Under the pieces are notes generated by a model, which did not search any database, had not been told where the DNA came from, and saw only the letters and a program-made list of their open reading frames with translations. From positions 42,933 to 106,932 of the forward strand of contig JAPLFJ010000051.1 in the NCBI GenBank assembly GCA_026390735.1: DNA of 64,000 bases, in the 5' to 3' direction. The stretch is from Ignavibacteriota bacterium. Lineage in GTDB: Bacteria > Bacteroidota > Ignavibacteria > Tepidaquicellales > Tepidaquicellaceae. The translations under genes and the position numbers were made by a program. This document shows positions 8,693 to 17,029 of this stretch, piece by piece (the first letter of the stretch is position 1; the number at the start of each line of letters is the position of its first letter).

Positions 8693-9413
8693 AAGAACTG
8701 AAATAATCAGTAAGAAAATAGAAGAGTTTGTACAAGAAAGACCAGATGATTTTCTTGAACTGATAGCGCAACTTGACAGCAAAGCAAGATGGAAAATGAA
8801 AAAATACTTTGATAAAGATGAGCATTGCGGAACAGAATTGTTCAAAAAGGCGACAGAAAAAATGGAAAATGGAGAGCGGGAATGGGATTATGACAAAGTA
8901 AAGATAGAGGCTATGATTCATCAAACAGTAAGAAGTCTAATTTCGAACGAATTAGTCAAAATAACAACGATTGATGCAACAATAGTTTCTTATGACGATT
9001 TAGCGGGTGAAGAGGGAAAAGAAGAACCCGGAAAAGAAAAAACAAATATAAGAAGAACTGAAAACACATATACAAACACCGAAATAAGTGATGACAGAAT
9101 AATAGAGATGGTAAAAGATAAACTGCCAAAAATTGACGGAGATATAGATTTGGTTTCAATTATGGTAATGGATGAAATAATGGGAAACAACGGAACAACA
9201 TACGAAGAGATAGCTGGTAGTTTGAAAATTGGTGAAAAGGAAGTTAAAAATGCTTTTGAGAGGATTAGAAGAGCGAGAAATAAAGTATGGGCAAAATTGG
9301 GAGATACAGATAAAGAATATTTAGAGAATTTGAAAATAGACTATAAGCTGAAAGATGTTGTGAAGAAGATTAAGAAATCTGAAGAGAAAGAAAGAAAAAA
9401 AGAAACAGAGTAA
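8682..9413 (+). CDS. Sigma-factor-like HTH protein
   Basis: Starts at a TTG codon chosen because an unusually good ribosome site, AAGGAGG at 8669-8675, precedes it. The 243-residue protein has an N-terminal helical region with MIHQTVRSLISNELVK near residue 70. A C-terminal segment (about residues 165-210) reads TYEEIAGSLKIGEKEVKNAF followed by ERIRRARNKVW, which is laid out like the sigma-70 region 4 helix-turn-helix. The tail is Lys/Glu-rich. A role as a dedicated sigma factor or DNA-binding regulator for the module is inferred; remote homology is not confirmed. Confidence 0.45.
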   Translation: MDSERTEIISKKIEEFVQERPDDFLELIAQLDSKARWKMKKYFDKDEHCGTELFKKATEKMENGEREWDYDKVKIEAMIHQTVRSLISNELVKITTIDATIVSYDDLAGEEGKEEPGKEKTNIRRTENTYTNTEISDDRIIEMVKDKLPKIDGDIDLVSIMVMDEIMGNNGTTYEEIAGSLKIGEKEVKNAFERIRRARNKVWAKLGDTDKEYLENLKIDYKLKDVVKKIKKSEEKERKKETE

Positions 9414-9568
9414 TAAGATTTAATAGGATAAAACCTCATTTATAAAGAATAAAGTAATAGGTAATTGTTTAAAGAGTATGGGAACAATTATTATTGGAAA
9501 CAACAGACACCAAAATTATTACTAATTTACCCCGGATGGCAGCCGGAGAAGAGAAATAGGACAACACA

Positions 9569-9955
9569 ATGGCAGAAAGAAAATCGAATAAGTTGATTGA
9601 GTTTTTAATGAGTACAGAAGGAGAGACGAATGAAGAAGTGAGAGAGTATTTAATGGAGGTTGGGATTGACCCAGAGGAAGCAGTAAAGAGCGCATTAAAA
9701 GCGATAAAAAAGAGAAGAGCAGAAAGGAAGAAAGCAGAAGGAAGAAGTTTGGTTGAGAGATTCAATGAAGCTATTCAACACACGAAGGAAGGGTTAACAA
9801 AAGAACCGACTGAAGAGAATTCAAAGATTGAAGGAGCTTTTGCTTTCAAAGGAATGAAGAAGACAACTGACGAGAATATAAAGATGCTTGAAGAAGATAA
9901 CAAGAAATTAGAAATTTTAAAGAAGGTTAGAGATGATAACAGAGGAAAGTCTTAA
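9569..9955 (+). CDS. Small helical protein paired with an ImmA/IrrE protease
   Basis: A 128-residue highly charged protein, predicted almost wholly helical, with a coiled-coil-like C-terminus (about residues 95-128). I recognise no family. It overlaps the ImmA/IrrE protease gene by 23 bp, so the two are coupled. In known ImmA/ImmR and IrrE/DdrO systems the partner of the protease is a DNA-binding repressor. Here no HTH is evident, so it may be a substrate, inhibitor or adaptor (inference). Confidence 0.5.
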   Translation: MAERKSNKLIEFLMSTEGETNEEVREYLMEVGIDPEEAVKSALKAIKKRRAERKKAEGRSLVERFNEAIQHTKEGLTKEPTEENSKIEGAFAFKGMKKTTDENIKMLEEDNKKLEILKKVRDDNRGKS

Positions 9956-10712
9956 AGCAAAGGCAAGAGAGCTGCTGGATGTATATTGTGTAGATAACGT
10001 TAGTGAGTTTGAGATTGAAGAGATAGCAAATGCAGAAGGACTGATAATACAGGAAGAGAAGATGAGTAATCATCATGGAAGGATAAATCACAAAGGAGAT
10101 TATGGGATAATTACACTTAACAATAAAATATCGAGTGTAAATTTCAGAAGAATAGTAATAGCACATGAAATGGGACATTATTATTCGATGAGAAGGTACA
10201 AAAGATGCAGCACGGCAGACTTGCACAGTTACAGGTCAGACCAAAACGATGAATACATATCAAACGTATTTGCGAATGAGTTTTTAATGCCTGAGGAATG
10301 GTTTTTGAAATTCACGAAGAAGACAAAACCGAACATTCAAATTTTAAAAGACATAGCTAACAATTTTCAAGTGACAATAAGTGCGGCATGCTATAGATAT
10401 TCAAGTCTCGGAGATTATCCTGTTGCTATAATAATGAGTAAGGGTGGAAAAGTGATATGGAATACAATAAGCAAAGCTTTTCCGTATCAATTTGTAAAAA
10501 TCGGCAGCAAAGTAAATTCATATTCTAATGCATACAATTATTTTCAAGGGAAACCGATTGAGATTGGCGAGCACGAAGTGATGGCAGAAAGCTGGTTTTC
10601 GGAGGATTTTAATTTCAGAAGAGGTGTATTTTTTACGGAAGAGAATTTTGTGATGAGTAATTTAGGAGCGGTGTTGACAATAATTAAGGAGAATAGAAGG
10701 ATATTTAAGTAA
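9933..10712 (+). CDS. ImmA/IrrE-family zinc metallopeptidase
   Basis: The zinc motif HEMGH lies at residues 78-82 (RIVIAHEMGHYY), and the later NVFANEFLMPEEWF is the conserved ANxFAxxLLMP-type segment carrying the third ligand. Proteases of this family (COG2856) cleave partner repressors on a stress or mobile-element signal. At 259 residues it has an extra C-terminal domain of about 100 residues after the peptidase fold, a possible sensor. It overlaps the small helical gene upstream, and 152 bp separate it from the XRE gene. Confidence 0.85.
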   Translation: MITEESLKAKARELLDVYCVDNVSEFEIEEIANAEGLIIQEEKMSNHHGRINHKGDYGIITLNNKISSVNFRRIVIAHEMGHYYSMRRYKRCSTADLHSYRSDQNDEYISNVFANEFLMPEEWFLKFTKKTKPNIQILKDIANNFQVTISAACYRYSSLGDYPVAIIMSKGGKVIWNTISKAFPYQFVKIGSKVNSYSNAYNYFQGKPIEIGEHEVMAESWFSEDFNFRRGVFFTEENFVMSNLGAVLTIIKENRRIFK

Positions 10713-10800
10713 GATGACAACCAAGAAGTAAGTTACATTATTAGACTATAACTATTTTATAATTTAAAATATGGCAATATTAAGCATATTTCGCGATATA

Positions 10801-10851
10801 TTATGTTACATCTTGACATTATAAGATAAACATATTATATTTGTAACATAA
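10801..10851 (+). promoter_or_regulatory. Promoter flanked by a perfect 10-bp inverted repeat (probable XRE operator)
   Basis: TTATGTTACA at 10801-10810 and its exact complement TGTAACATAA at 10842-10851 bracket a promoter. The promoter has TTGACA at 10813-10818 and, 17 bp later, TATATTTG at 10836-10843. The latter fits both a sigma-70 -10 box and the Bacteroidota TAnnTTTG element. Transcription would start just before the XRE gene at 10865. A repressor bound to both arms would cover the -10 box, so this is most simply the autoregulatory operator of the XRE protein (inference). Confidence 0.75.
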
Positions 10852-10864
10852 TCAAACCAAAACA

Positions 10865-11209
10865 ATGGAACAAAGTATAACAATTGGGAAAAATTTAGCC
10901 TTTTTAAGAGAATTAAATAATATGACACAGGAAAAGGTTGCTGAATATTTAGGAATTAAAAGAGAAACTATAAGTTATTATGAAAACGGCAGCAGAAATA
11001 CACCATTAGATATATTGAACAAATTATCGGATTTATATCAGGTACAACTGATAGATATATTAGAGATGAAAGAAGAAGACAGGAAGGTAAAAACTGCTAT
11101 GGCGTTCAGGGCAGAAGGATTAAGTGCAGAAGGATATAAGGCAATTGGAGAATTCGGAAAGATAGTAAAGAATTATTTAAAGATGAAAAGTATAGAGGAA
11201 AGAAAATGA
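10865..11209 (+). CDS. XRE-family HTH transcriptional regulator
   Basis: A 114-residue protein. Residues 5-65 form a Cro/C1-type HTH (GKNLAFLRELNNMTQEKVAE, then RETISYYENGSRNTP). The remaining helical tail probably dimerises or interacts with the protease. It is preceded by the palindrome-flanked promoter and overlaps the next gene by 4 bp (ATGA). By analogy with ImmR/ImmA it is probably the repressor cleaved or controlled by the downstream ImmA/IrrE protein. Confidence 0.85.
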   Translation: MEQSITIGKNLAFLRELNNMTQEKVAEYLGIKRETISYYENGSRNTPLDILNKLSDLYQVQLIDILEMKEEDRKVKTAMAFRAEGLSAEGYKAIGEFGKIVKNYLKMKSIEERK

Positions 11210-11907
11210 GTCACGAATTTGAAATGAAAATATTTGCAAAGGAATTCAGGGTTGAGAATGGTTTTGGAAAGACTGAGCCAATCCGGCTGAAAAGTCTGCT
11301 AATGAAATTAAACGTAATAACATTTTTCAGAGATATTGACGAAAACATTTCAGGCGTATCTTTGAAAGTAAATGACAACAGATTTATATTAATAAATTCA
11401 TTGAAACCATTAGGGAGACAGCATTTCACTATTTGTCATGAATTGTATCATTTGTTTTTTGAAAAAGAATTTGAGCGAAATGTATGCTATTCAGAAACAC
11501 CAGGGAAAAGAAGTAATACAGAGATAAGAGCGGATTTATTCGCATCATATCTACTATTACCGGAAGATGGTATTTCTGAATTGATTCCAAAAGAAGAAAG
11601 AGTACATAACAAAATTACATTGATGACATTAATAAAGGCAGAGCAATATTACTCATGTTCGAGAGGGGCGCTTTTAACTGCACTAAAGAGAATGAAATTA
11701 ATAAACTCAACTTTTTATGAAAAATTTAAAAAGGATGTAATAGCGGATGCAGGCCGGCTAGGATATGAAACAACTCTATACGAAAAAGGAAACAAAGGAA
11801 TTATAATTGGAGATTATGGAGAGAAAGCAAGACGACTGTATGAATCAGGAAATATTTCAGAGCAGAATTATATTACAATGATGCTGGATGCAGGGATAGA
11901 GGTATAA
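11206..11907 (+). CDS. ImmA/IrrE-family zinc metallopeptidase
   Basis: A 233-residue protease with the motif HELYH at residues 78-82 (HFTICHELYHLFF), the downstream EIRADLFASYLLLPEDG segment, and a C-terminal winged-helix-like region. It overlaps the XRE regulator by 4 bp and is followed 11 bp later by a PIN-domain gene, a three-gene operon. XRE-COG2856 pairs are known regulatory or toxin-antitoxin-like modules, and here the PIN protein would be the effector. It is distinct in sequence from the protease at 9933-10712. Confidence 0.85.
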   Translation: MSHEFEMKIFAKEFRVENGFGKTEPIRLKSLLMKLNVITFFRDIDENISGVSLKVNDNRFILINSLKPLGRQHFTICHELYHLFFEKEFERNVCYSETPGKRSNTEIRADLFASYLLLPEDGISELIPKEERVHNKITLMTLIKAEQYYSCSRGALLTALKRMKLINSTFYEKFKKDVIADAGRLGYETTLYEKGNKGIIIGDYGEKARRLYESGNISEQNYITMMLDAGIEV

Positions 11908-11918
11908 AGAGGAAAACA

Positions 11919-12452
11919 ATGAGTAAAGATGAGGATAAAACTAAAATATTATTGGATGCTGATGTTATAATAAACTTTATTAATGGGAATAAACTTTCTT
12001 TATTAGCTAAGATATTCCCTAATAGATTTTGCATTATTGACAGGGTTAAAAAAGAATTGAGCAAAAGAAACAGCGCGAAGATTTTAGTTGATAATTTTAC
12101 ACAAACAGAAAATATCGAAGAAATTTCGTTTCCTGACACAGATTATGAAATACTAAGAGAATATTCGATTTTAGTGTCAACAGATTATGGGCTGGGAGAC
12201 GGAGAGAGTGCATGTTTAGCGTATGCAAAATTCAGAGCTACCTACATATCAAGCAGTAATTTAGCAGATGTGAGTAAATATTGCAAGGAGCACAACATCA
12301 AGAACATACCAACGATGGAATTGCTAAGAGAAGCGATGAGAAAGAGAATAATGACAGAACACGAGGCAGATGTATTCATACAAAACTGCTTGAGCAAAGG
12401 TGACAGATTACCAGCAAGAAATTGGAAAGATTACGAGAAGATATCAAAATAG
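11919..12452 (+). CDS. PIN-domain-like putative ribonuclease
   Basis: A 177-residue protein with PIN-type acidic clusters: ILLDADVIINFING near residue 10, DYGLGDGESACLAYAKF in the middle, and YISSSNLADVSKY. PIN proteins are Mg-dependent ribonucleases, common as toxins. The final acidic position reads as SSNLADV, so one ligand may be shifted. It is the last gene of the XRE-ImmA-PIN operon. Toxic or effector activity is inferred from context. Confidence 0.7.
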   Translation: MSKDEDKTKILLDADVIINFINGNKLSLLAKIFPNRFCIIDRVKKELSKRNSAKILVDNFTQTENIEEISFPDTDYEILREYSILVSTDYGLGDGESACLAYAKFRATYISSSNLADVSKYCKEHNIKNIPTMELLREAMRKRIMTEHEADVFIQNCLSKGDRLPARNWKDYEKISK

Positions 12453-12487
12453 TTATAACAATTAATAAATTCAAAAACCAATTTACA

Positions 12488-12630
12488 ACCCTGTGGGTTT
12501 GATTCTGCCTTTCCGCCGCGGCGGATCTTCGACGAACCTGCCCCATACGTTCCAGTAATCGAGAGTGTAGCTCTGATATACTGCGATTTCTTTTCCGGAT
12601 GCGTCACGAGAATAGTATTCGTCTTTCATA
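12488..12630 (-). pseudogene. Orphan fragment of an RHS gene
   Basis: Read on the minus strand, this stretch encodes KDEYYSRDASGKEIAVYQS followed by YTLDYWNVWG and GRIKPTG-like residues. It is nearly identical to the RHS gene at 14356-14478 but is interrupted by about 20 bp matching the GC-rich element (CCGCCGCGGCGGATCTTCGA). It lies directly downstream of the presumed immunity gene, the usual place of displaced RHS tips left by C-terminal cassette exchange. Confidence 0.8.
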
Positions 12631-12645
12631 TAATTTTTGCTATAT

Positions 12646-13410
12646 CTATTTTACAACAATTATATCCTTTGATTTTATAAATCCATGTTTAATTAGAATA
12701 TCTTCACGGGCTTCTTTAAAATAATACACTATAGACATTGGTAAATAAAATTTTTTCTGATTTAATTTAAAAATAGCCGCATCAAATGATGCTTCAAATA
12801 TTATATAACTAATTTTATCATTACTTTTTTTCCAAATTGTTTTACCATTTAATACATCTGTTGTTAATATTTGACCAATCCATTTTTTATCATTTGAGAA
12901 ACAATGAATACTTGTAAATATTTGATAATAATATAAGAAATTAATTAATTCACCTCTTTTACCATCTAAAAAACTAAAATAACCATCATAAACAAACATA
13001 TTAGATCCAAATAAATCATTTATTCTGCAGGAATCACAATCAAGCCTCACTAATGCACTATCTATTATAAGTTCTCTATTTTCGGATTCATATCTTTTTT
13101 GGTACACAAAATAAATGGTTGGAGAAATATCGCGGTATTCGAATGTTGTATCCGGTGGGTGCACATATTTCCAATTTATTGTATTTGAATCAAGTTGGAT
13201 TATTAAATACCCAGAAAAACCACTTTTAACATCAATTAATTCAATATTATTAAAATCAATTTCATAGTTATATCTAAAGTTATTTGTAAGTCTTAATCCT
13301 TGGCTTAAAGAAAAGGTAATATTTTGAGTATATGCATTTTCAAATAACATATAAAATAATGTCAAGGATACAAATAAAACTATAGAGAATTTATAAATCT
13401 GTTTTTCCAT
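12646..13410 (-). CDS. Secreted hypothetical protein; candidate immunity protein for the RHS toxin
   Basis: A 254-residue protein with an N-terminal signal peptide or membrane anchor (YKFSIVLFVSLTLFYMLFENAYT) and a beta-rich body containing a CDSC pair. I recognise no family. It starts 9 bp after the RHS gene in the same direction and is followed by an orphan RHS fragment, the classic toxin-immunity-orphan layout. Export would place it where a surface or extracellular metalloprotease could act. The immunity role is inferred from position only. Confidence 0.5.
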   Translation of the reverse strand: MEKQIYKFSIVLFVSLTLFYMLFENAYTQNITFSLSQGLRLTNNFRYNYEIDFNNIELIDVKSGFSGYLIIQLDSNTINWKYVHPPDTTFEYRDISPTIYFVYQKRYESENRELIIDSALVRLDCDSCRINDLFGSNMFVYDGYFSFLDGKRGELINFLYYYQIFTSIHCFSNDKKWIGQILTTDVLNGKTIWKKSNDKISYIIFEASFDAAIFKLNQKKFYLPMSIVYYFKEAREDILIKHGFIKSKDIIVVK

Positions 13411-13419
13411 ATTAATTGA

Positions 13420-16071
13420 TTAATTATGAAATTTGTTAATATTGCTAAAAAGACCTCTTCTGTTAAGCTCAAAAACACTTTTCCAATCTTCAATACTAAC
13501 TTTTGCTCTATAATACTTATCCCCATTTGGAGACAACCTAGGACCCGCAATAGAATTAGCTGGTATTAGACTTGTATTTGATTTTGGGTTATCAACATAA
13601 ACTTTTCTTGCATCACTATGTTTTAAACCAAATAAATGCGCTAGTTCATGCGCACCTGAATCATCAAAATATTTTAAATCACTTGAGATATATAATATAT
13701 CATGAATATCACCTTTCTCAACATTTGCAGTTGCGACACCAATCCCAGGTTCATCTAATTCACCTAACACTTGACCTGTAGGATTTAAAACAAAATTATC
13801 ATATTGACCTTTAAAATTTGATTGCATTTGATTCATATTCATATTTTTCGCTTCCAAAAAATTAACGCTTACTTGAGTATTCTCTGCAATGCTCCAAGAT
13901 TCCATACTATATTTGATTTCACTTAAGGCATCAATTTGATCATTGTTTAAGCCATATGTTTTATCATTACTCTCTCTTACATAATAAAAAGTATAATTGA
14001 CAATTGTTAAATTCCCTTGTGTTGTAATTCTGGGTAATAGACCACCTTCGTCTGCCAATTTCATTGGATTCAGCAAACCATACTGATAAGGTGAATAGGA
14101 AAAATATTTTTCAAGTAGCGGCTCAATTCCACCCCATCGTGCAATTCTTGCATCATAATATCTTGCCCCGAAATAATCATAACCGGTTTCTGCGTCTCTT
14201 TGTTTGCCAGTGAATTTGTAATTTGTGGATGTGGAATCCCAGGTTCTGGCGATGTGACCCCAAGGGTCATAATCCTGTGCCTGAACTAATACATTGTTCT
14301 GGTTTATTACTGCACGGATTGAGCCGAGATGGTCTTTGAGGTAGAAATATTTCATACCTGTGGGTTTTATTCTGCCTTCGTTATTGCTACCCCACACGTT
14401 CCAATAGTCGAGAGTGTAGCTCTGATAGACTGCGATTTCTTTACCCGACGCGTCCCTTGAATAGTATTCGTCTTTTGTGATTGTCCAGCCAGAAGGAAGG
14501 TCTTCATTTTCTTCAGGTAATGGAGGAGGATTTGAATCATTACTTCTGTAAATAGTTTTCCTTGTTCTGTTTCCTGCCTCATCGTACTTATATCTTGTAA
14601 TGTCTGTTACAGGCGGGTCTTGTGTTAAATCCTGTCTTGTGAATTCGGTTATCAGGTTTCTGTGGTCATATTTAATGCCGGTGTTGTTGTTTATGTAATC
14701 GTTTGTTTGATTGCCGTTGTAGTCGTAGGTATATTGGTCGGCTGAGCCTGTTATTTTCTTTAGTCTGTTTGTGCCAGAGTAATAGTCGTAAGAAAAATTA
14801 TCGCTGTTGTAGCTGCGAGTGAGTGATGTGAAGTTGCCATCGGAGTCGTAAGAATAATCGCCTGTAAGGTCGAAGTATTTAGAGTTGTATTTTAATATCT
14901 GTTTAAGCCGGTTGGATTTATCATAGGTAAAACCAGACCTTATTTCTTTTGTGTTTGAAAAGTTACTTTTATAGGTTCCAGAAATACTCTGGCTGTTTAC
15001 ATTACCATTAGCAAGATAATCGAGAGAGTAGCTGAAGAGACTATAGTTATTAGTGCAACTTGTAATCCAGTTGCGGTTATTAAACGCATAGGATGCAGTA
15101 ACATTAGTGTTGTTGAGAAGCAGACTGTCTGTCTGAGAATTCTCATTATACTTGTATTGAGCAAAGACATAGTTATAGTCAGGAGGCTGACCGCTTTCCT
15201 CTGTTGAGACGGAATGCATTCTGCCTGCGAAGTCGTAGTTGTAAATGCATCGTTTGTAATCTGTATCGGATTCAGACTGGTATTCGAGTTTAGTTAACTG
15301 ATTCTGAGAGTTATATTCATATTTTGTTATTTTCCAGCCCAGCCCTGCGATGTAGTTCCACATTTTTATTACTCTACTGCGAGCATCGTAACGGTAATAC
15401 TTATAACTCCACTCATCTGTTCCGAGAGTGCGGTATGCAGCGGCACAGAGAGTGCCTTTTGTGTTGTTTGTGTTAAACGGGGACGAGGTATAATAATCAA
15501 CGGGAACGTGGCTGCCAGTGAATAATGTACCGGCATTTGCCGGATAGTTTGTGAGCGTATCGTAGACATTGATAACGAGAAAATTGTTCGGAGTACTGGA
15601 ATAGGAATCAAAGTTGTATGTATTATCAGGGTTGAGATTAGACCATAAAACAAGTTCAGATTCATTATAGGCATCGCAGAGATAGAGAATGCGGTTTAAG
15701 CCGTCGTATCCGCGGTAAGAAAGATACCTAGCAGGCGGTCTTTCTGTCGGTTTATTTGCCTGATTATTATCCTGAGAAAAACGGAGGTTATCGTTTTTAT
15801 CGTATTTATATTTTACTTCGCCAGCGTCGGGGGTAGTGCGTGAAGACTGCCGACCGAGACCGTCGTAGGTGTAGTATATATGTTTTTCGTTCGGTGTTTT
15901 GACTTCGATGACACGGTAGAGGGCGTCGTATTTGTAGTCGGTACAGAGCGGGAGAAGATCACCCACCCCGTCCGCCTTCGGCGTCCACCCCTCCCGAGAG
16001 TGGAATCTACAATTCCAATATTTATTAAAGCCATTTATCATAATGCAGAATGTATAAATAAGTTCACCCAC
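13420..16071 (-). CDS. RHS-repeat protein with C-terminal metzincin-like domain (5'-truncated)
   Basis: Residues from about 45 to 640 are RHS/YD repeats (YDALYRV, YTYDGLGR, YKYDKNDN). They end in the RHS core (DHLGSIRAVI, YDPWGHIA, TGYDYFGARYYDARIARWGG, then SPYQYGLLNPM). After the core, about 200 residues form a variable tip with AHELAHLFGLKH near residue 808, the HExxHxxGxxH zinc motif of metzincin peptidases; I see no Met-turn. The first 40 residues are translated repeat element, so the displayed start is not native; the true N-terminus is the fragment at 16172-16987. The tip is a candidate toxin, with immunity gene 12646-13410. Confidence 0.8.
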   Translation of the reverse strand: MGELIYTFCIMINGFNKYWNCRFHSREGWTPKADGVGDLLPLCTDYKYDALYRVIEVKTPNEKHIYYTYDGLGRQSSRTTPDAGEVKYKYDKNDNLRFSQDNNQANKPTERPPARYLSYRGYDGLNRILYLCDAYNESELVLWSNLNPDNTYNFDSYSSTPNNFLVINVYDTLTNYPANAGTLFTGSHVPVDYYTSSPFNTNNTKGTLCAAAYRTLGTDEWSYKYYRYDARSRVIKMWNYIAGLGWKITKYEYNSQNQLTKLEYQSESDTDYKRCIYNYDFAGRMHSVSTEESGQPPDYNYVFAQYKYNENSQTDSLLLNNTNVTASYAFNNRNWITSCTNNYSLFSYSLDYLANGNVNSQSISGTYKSNFSNTKEIRSGFTYDKSNRLKQILKYNSKYFDLTGDYSYDSDGNFTSLTRSYNSDNFSYDYYSGTNRLKKITGSADQYTYDYNGNQTNDYINNNTGIKYDHRNLITEFTRQDLTQDPPVTDITRYKYDEAGNRTRKTIYRSNDSNPPPLPEENEDLPSGWTITKDEYYSRDASGKEIAVYQSYTLDYWNVWGSNNEGRIKPTGMKYFYLKDHLGSIRAVINQNNVLVQAQDYDPWGHIARTWDSTSTNYKFTGKQRDAETGYDYFGARYYDARIARWGGIEPLLEKYFSYSPYQYGLLNPMKLADEGGLLPRITTQGNLTIVNYTFYYVRESNDKTYGLNNDQIDALSEIKYSMESWSIAENTQVSVNFLEAKNMNMNQMQSNFKGQYDNFVLNPTGQVLGELDEPGIGVATANVEKGDIHDILYISSDLKYFDDSGAHELAHLFGLKHSDARKVYVDNPKSNTSLIPANSIAGPRLSPNGDKYYRAKVSIEDWKSVFELNRRGLFSNINKFHN

Positions 16072-16122
16072 CCCGTCCGTCTGCTAGAGCGGACGTCCTC
16101 CCCTCCCGAGTGGGGAATTCTT
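15957..16122. repeat. Two GC-rich repeat elements interrupting the RHS gene
   Basis: Two blocks beginning CACCCACCCCGTCCG lie at about 15957-16012 and 16062-16122. The inner arms differ (CGCCTTCGGCG versus CGTCTGCTAGAGCGGACG, each self-complementary), but both share a CCCCTCCCGAG...TGG core near the 3' end. They separate the RHS N-terminal fragment from the RHS repeats and supply the false coding start of the latter. They belong to the family found at 5740-5833 and 6828-6893. Confidence 0.7.
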
Positions 16123-16171
16123 AATATGCACGCATTTTTCATTGTCATTGTAAGCAAATTTACTATTAAAA

Positions 16172-16987
16172 TTATGATAAGTCAATATTATACGTGAAAT
16201 CAGCGTATTGATTTTTGTATTCTTCATAAACGTACGTGAGACCATCGCCTTTCATAAAAGAAACACGACGGTTCCTGTAAGCGGGTTGAGTAGAATATTC
16301 AATAAATTCAACTCTTGCTCTGGAATAATCATCCAAGCCATCGACATAATAATCGCCGATATAACAACCGTCGTAATTGATTCCAAAAGAGCAAGAACTC
16401 TCAATTCTCTTCAGATACATAGCAGAGCCGTCGCCTCGCATCAGAATAATTACATCACGCATTCCAGATTCAAGAGACCGAAGGTTATCAGTAAGGTGGT
16501 AGCCCATAGCGAGCATACGGACACCAGAATTTACGATAGAGTCACCGCTATTTGGAACAGAGAAGAAATTTGTTTCGAAGTTCAGCATTTGAACAGCCAT
16601 ACCGTTAAGGCTGAGAATCCATCCCGGTGCAGAAACATTGTGACGAGGGAGAGAATTACCCGTAAGGAGGCTATTAGCGGCGGGTATTACCTGATAATTA
16701 ACCGAACCATTGTAGTTCAGGGAAAGGTCTAAATGAATATCGCCGGGACCTTTAAGGCTGTACATTGGAAAGGTGTAGCAGAGATTTCCATTGAAATTAT
16801 TTATCATTTCACCTTCATCGGGCGAGACTGAGCCCGACTTGAGGAAGCCGCGTTCATTGAACATGCCGCTGACATCAAGGGGGATGTTCGGCTGAGAGAG
16901 CAAAGACGGGGCAAAGAAAATAATAAAACATAAAGCAAAATTCACAAGAGAGAAATATCTCTTTAGTTCGGTAATTATTGTATCCAT
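16172..16987 (-). pseudogene. N-terminal fragment of the RHS protein
   Basis: A 271-residue product with a signal peptide (NFALCFIIFFAPSLLSQP) followed by the region typical of the start of secreted YD-repeat proteins (GNLCYTFPMYSLKGPGDIHL, then LSLNYNG and GWILSLNG). It stops at 16172, just before the GC-rich elements, and the YD repeats resume beyond them at about 15940. A full RHS protein would be continuous here with several hundred further residues, so the gene is disrupted and probably deleted in the middle. Typed as pseudogene; a still-secreted truncated product is possible. Confidence 0.65.
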
Positions 16988-17029
16988 ATTAATTATAAGT
17001 TTATTTAATAAGAATAATTGATTCAGGGT

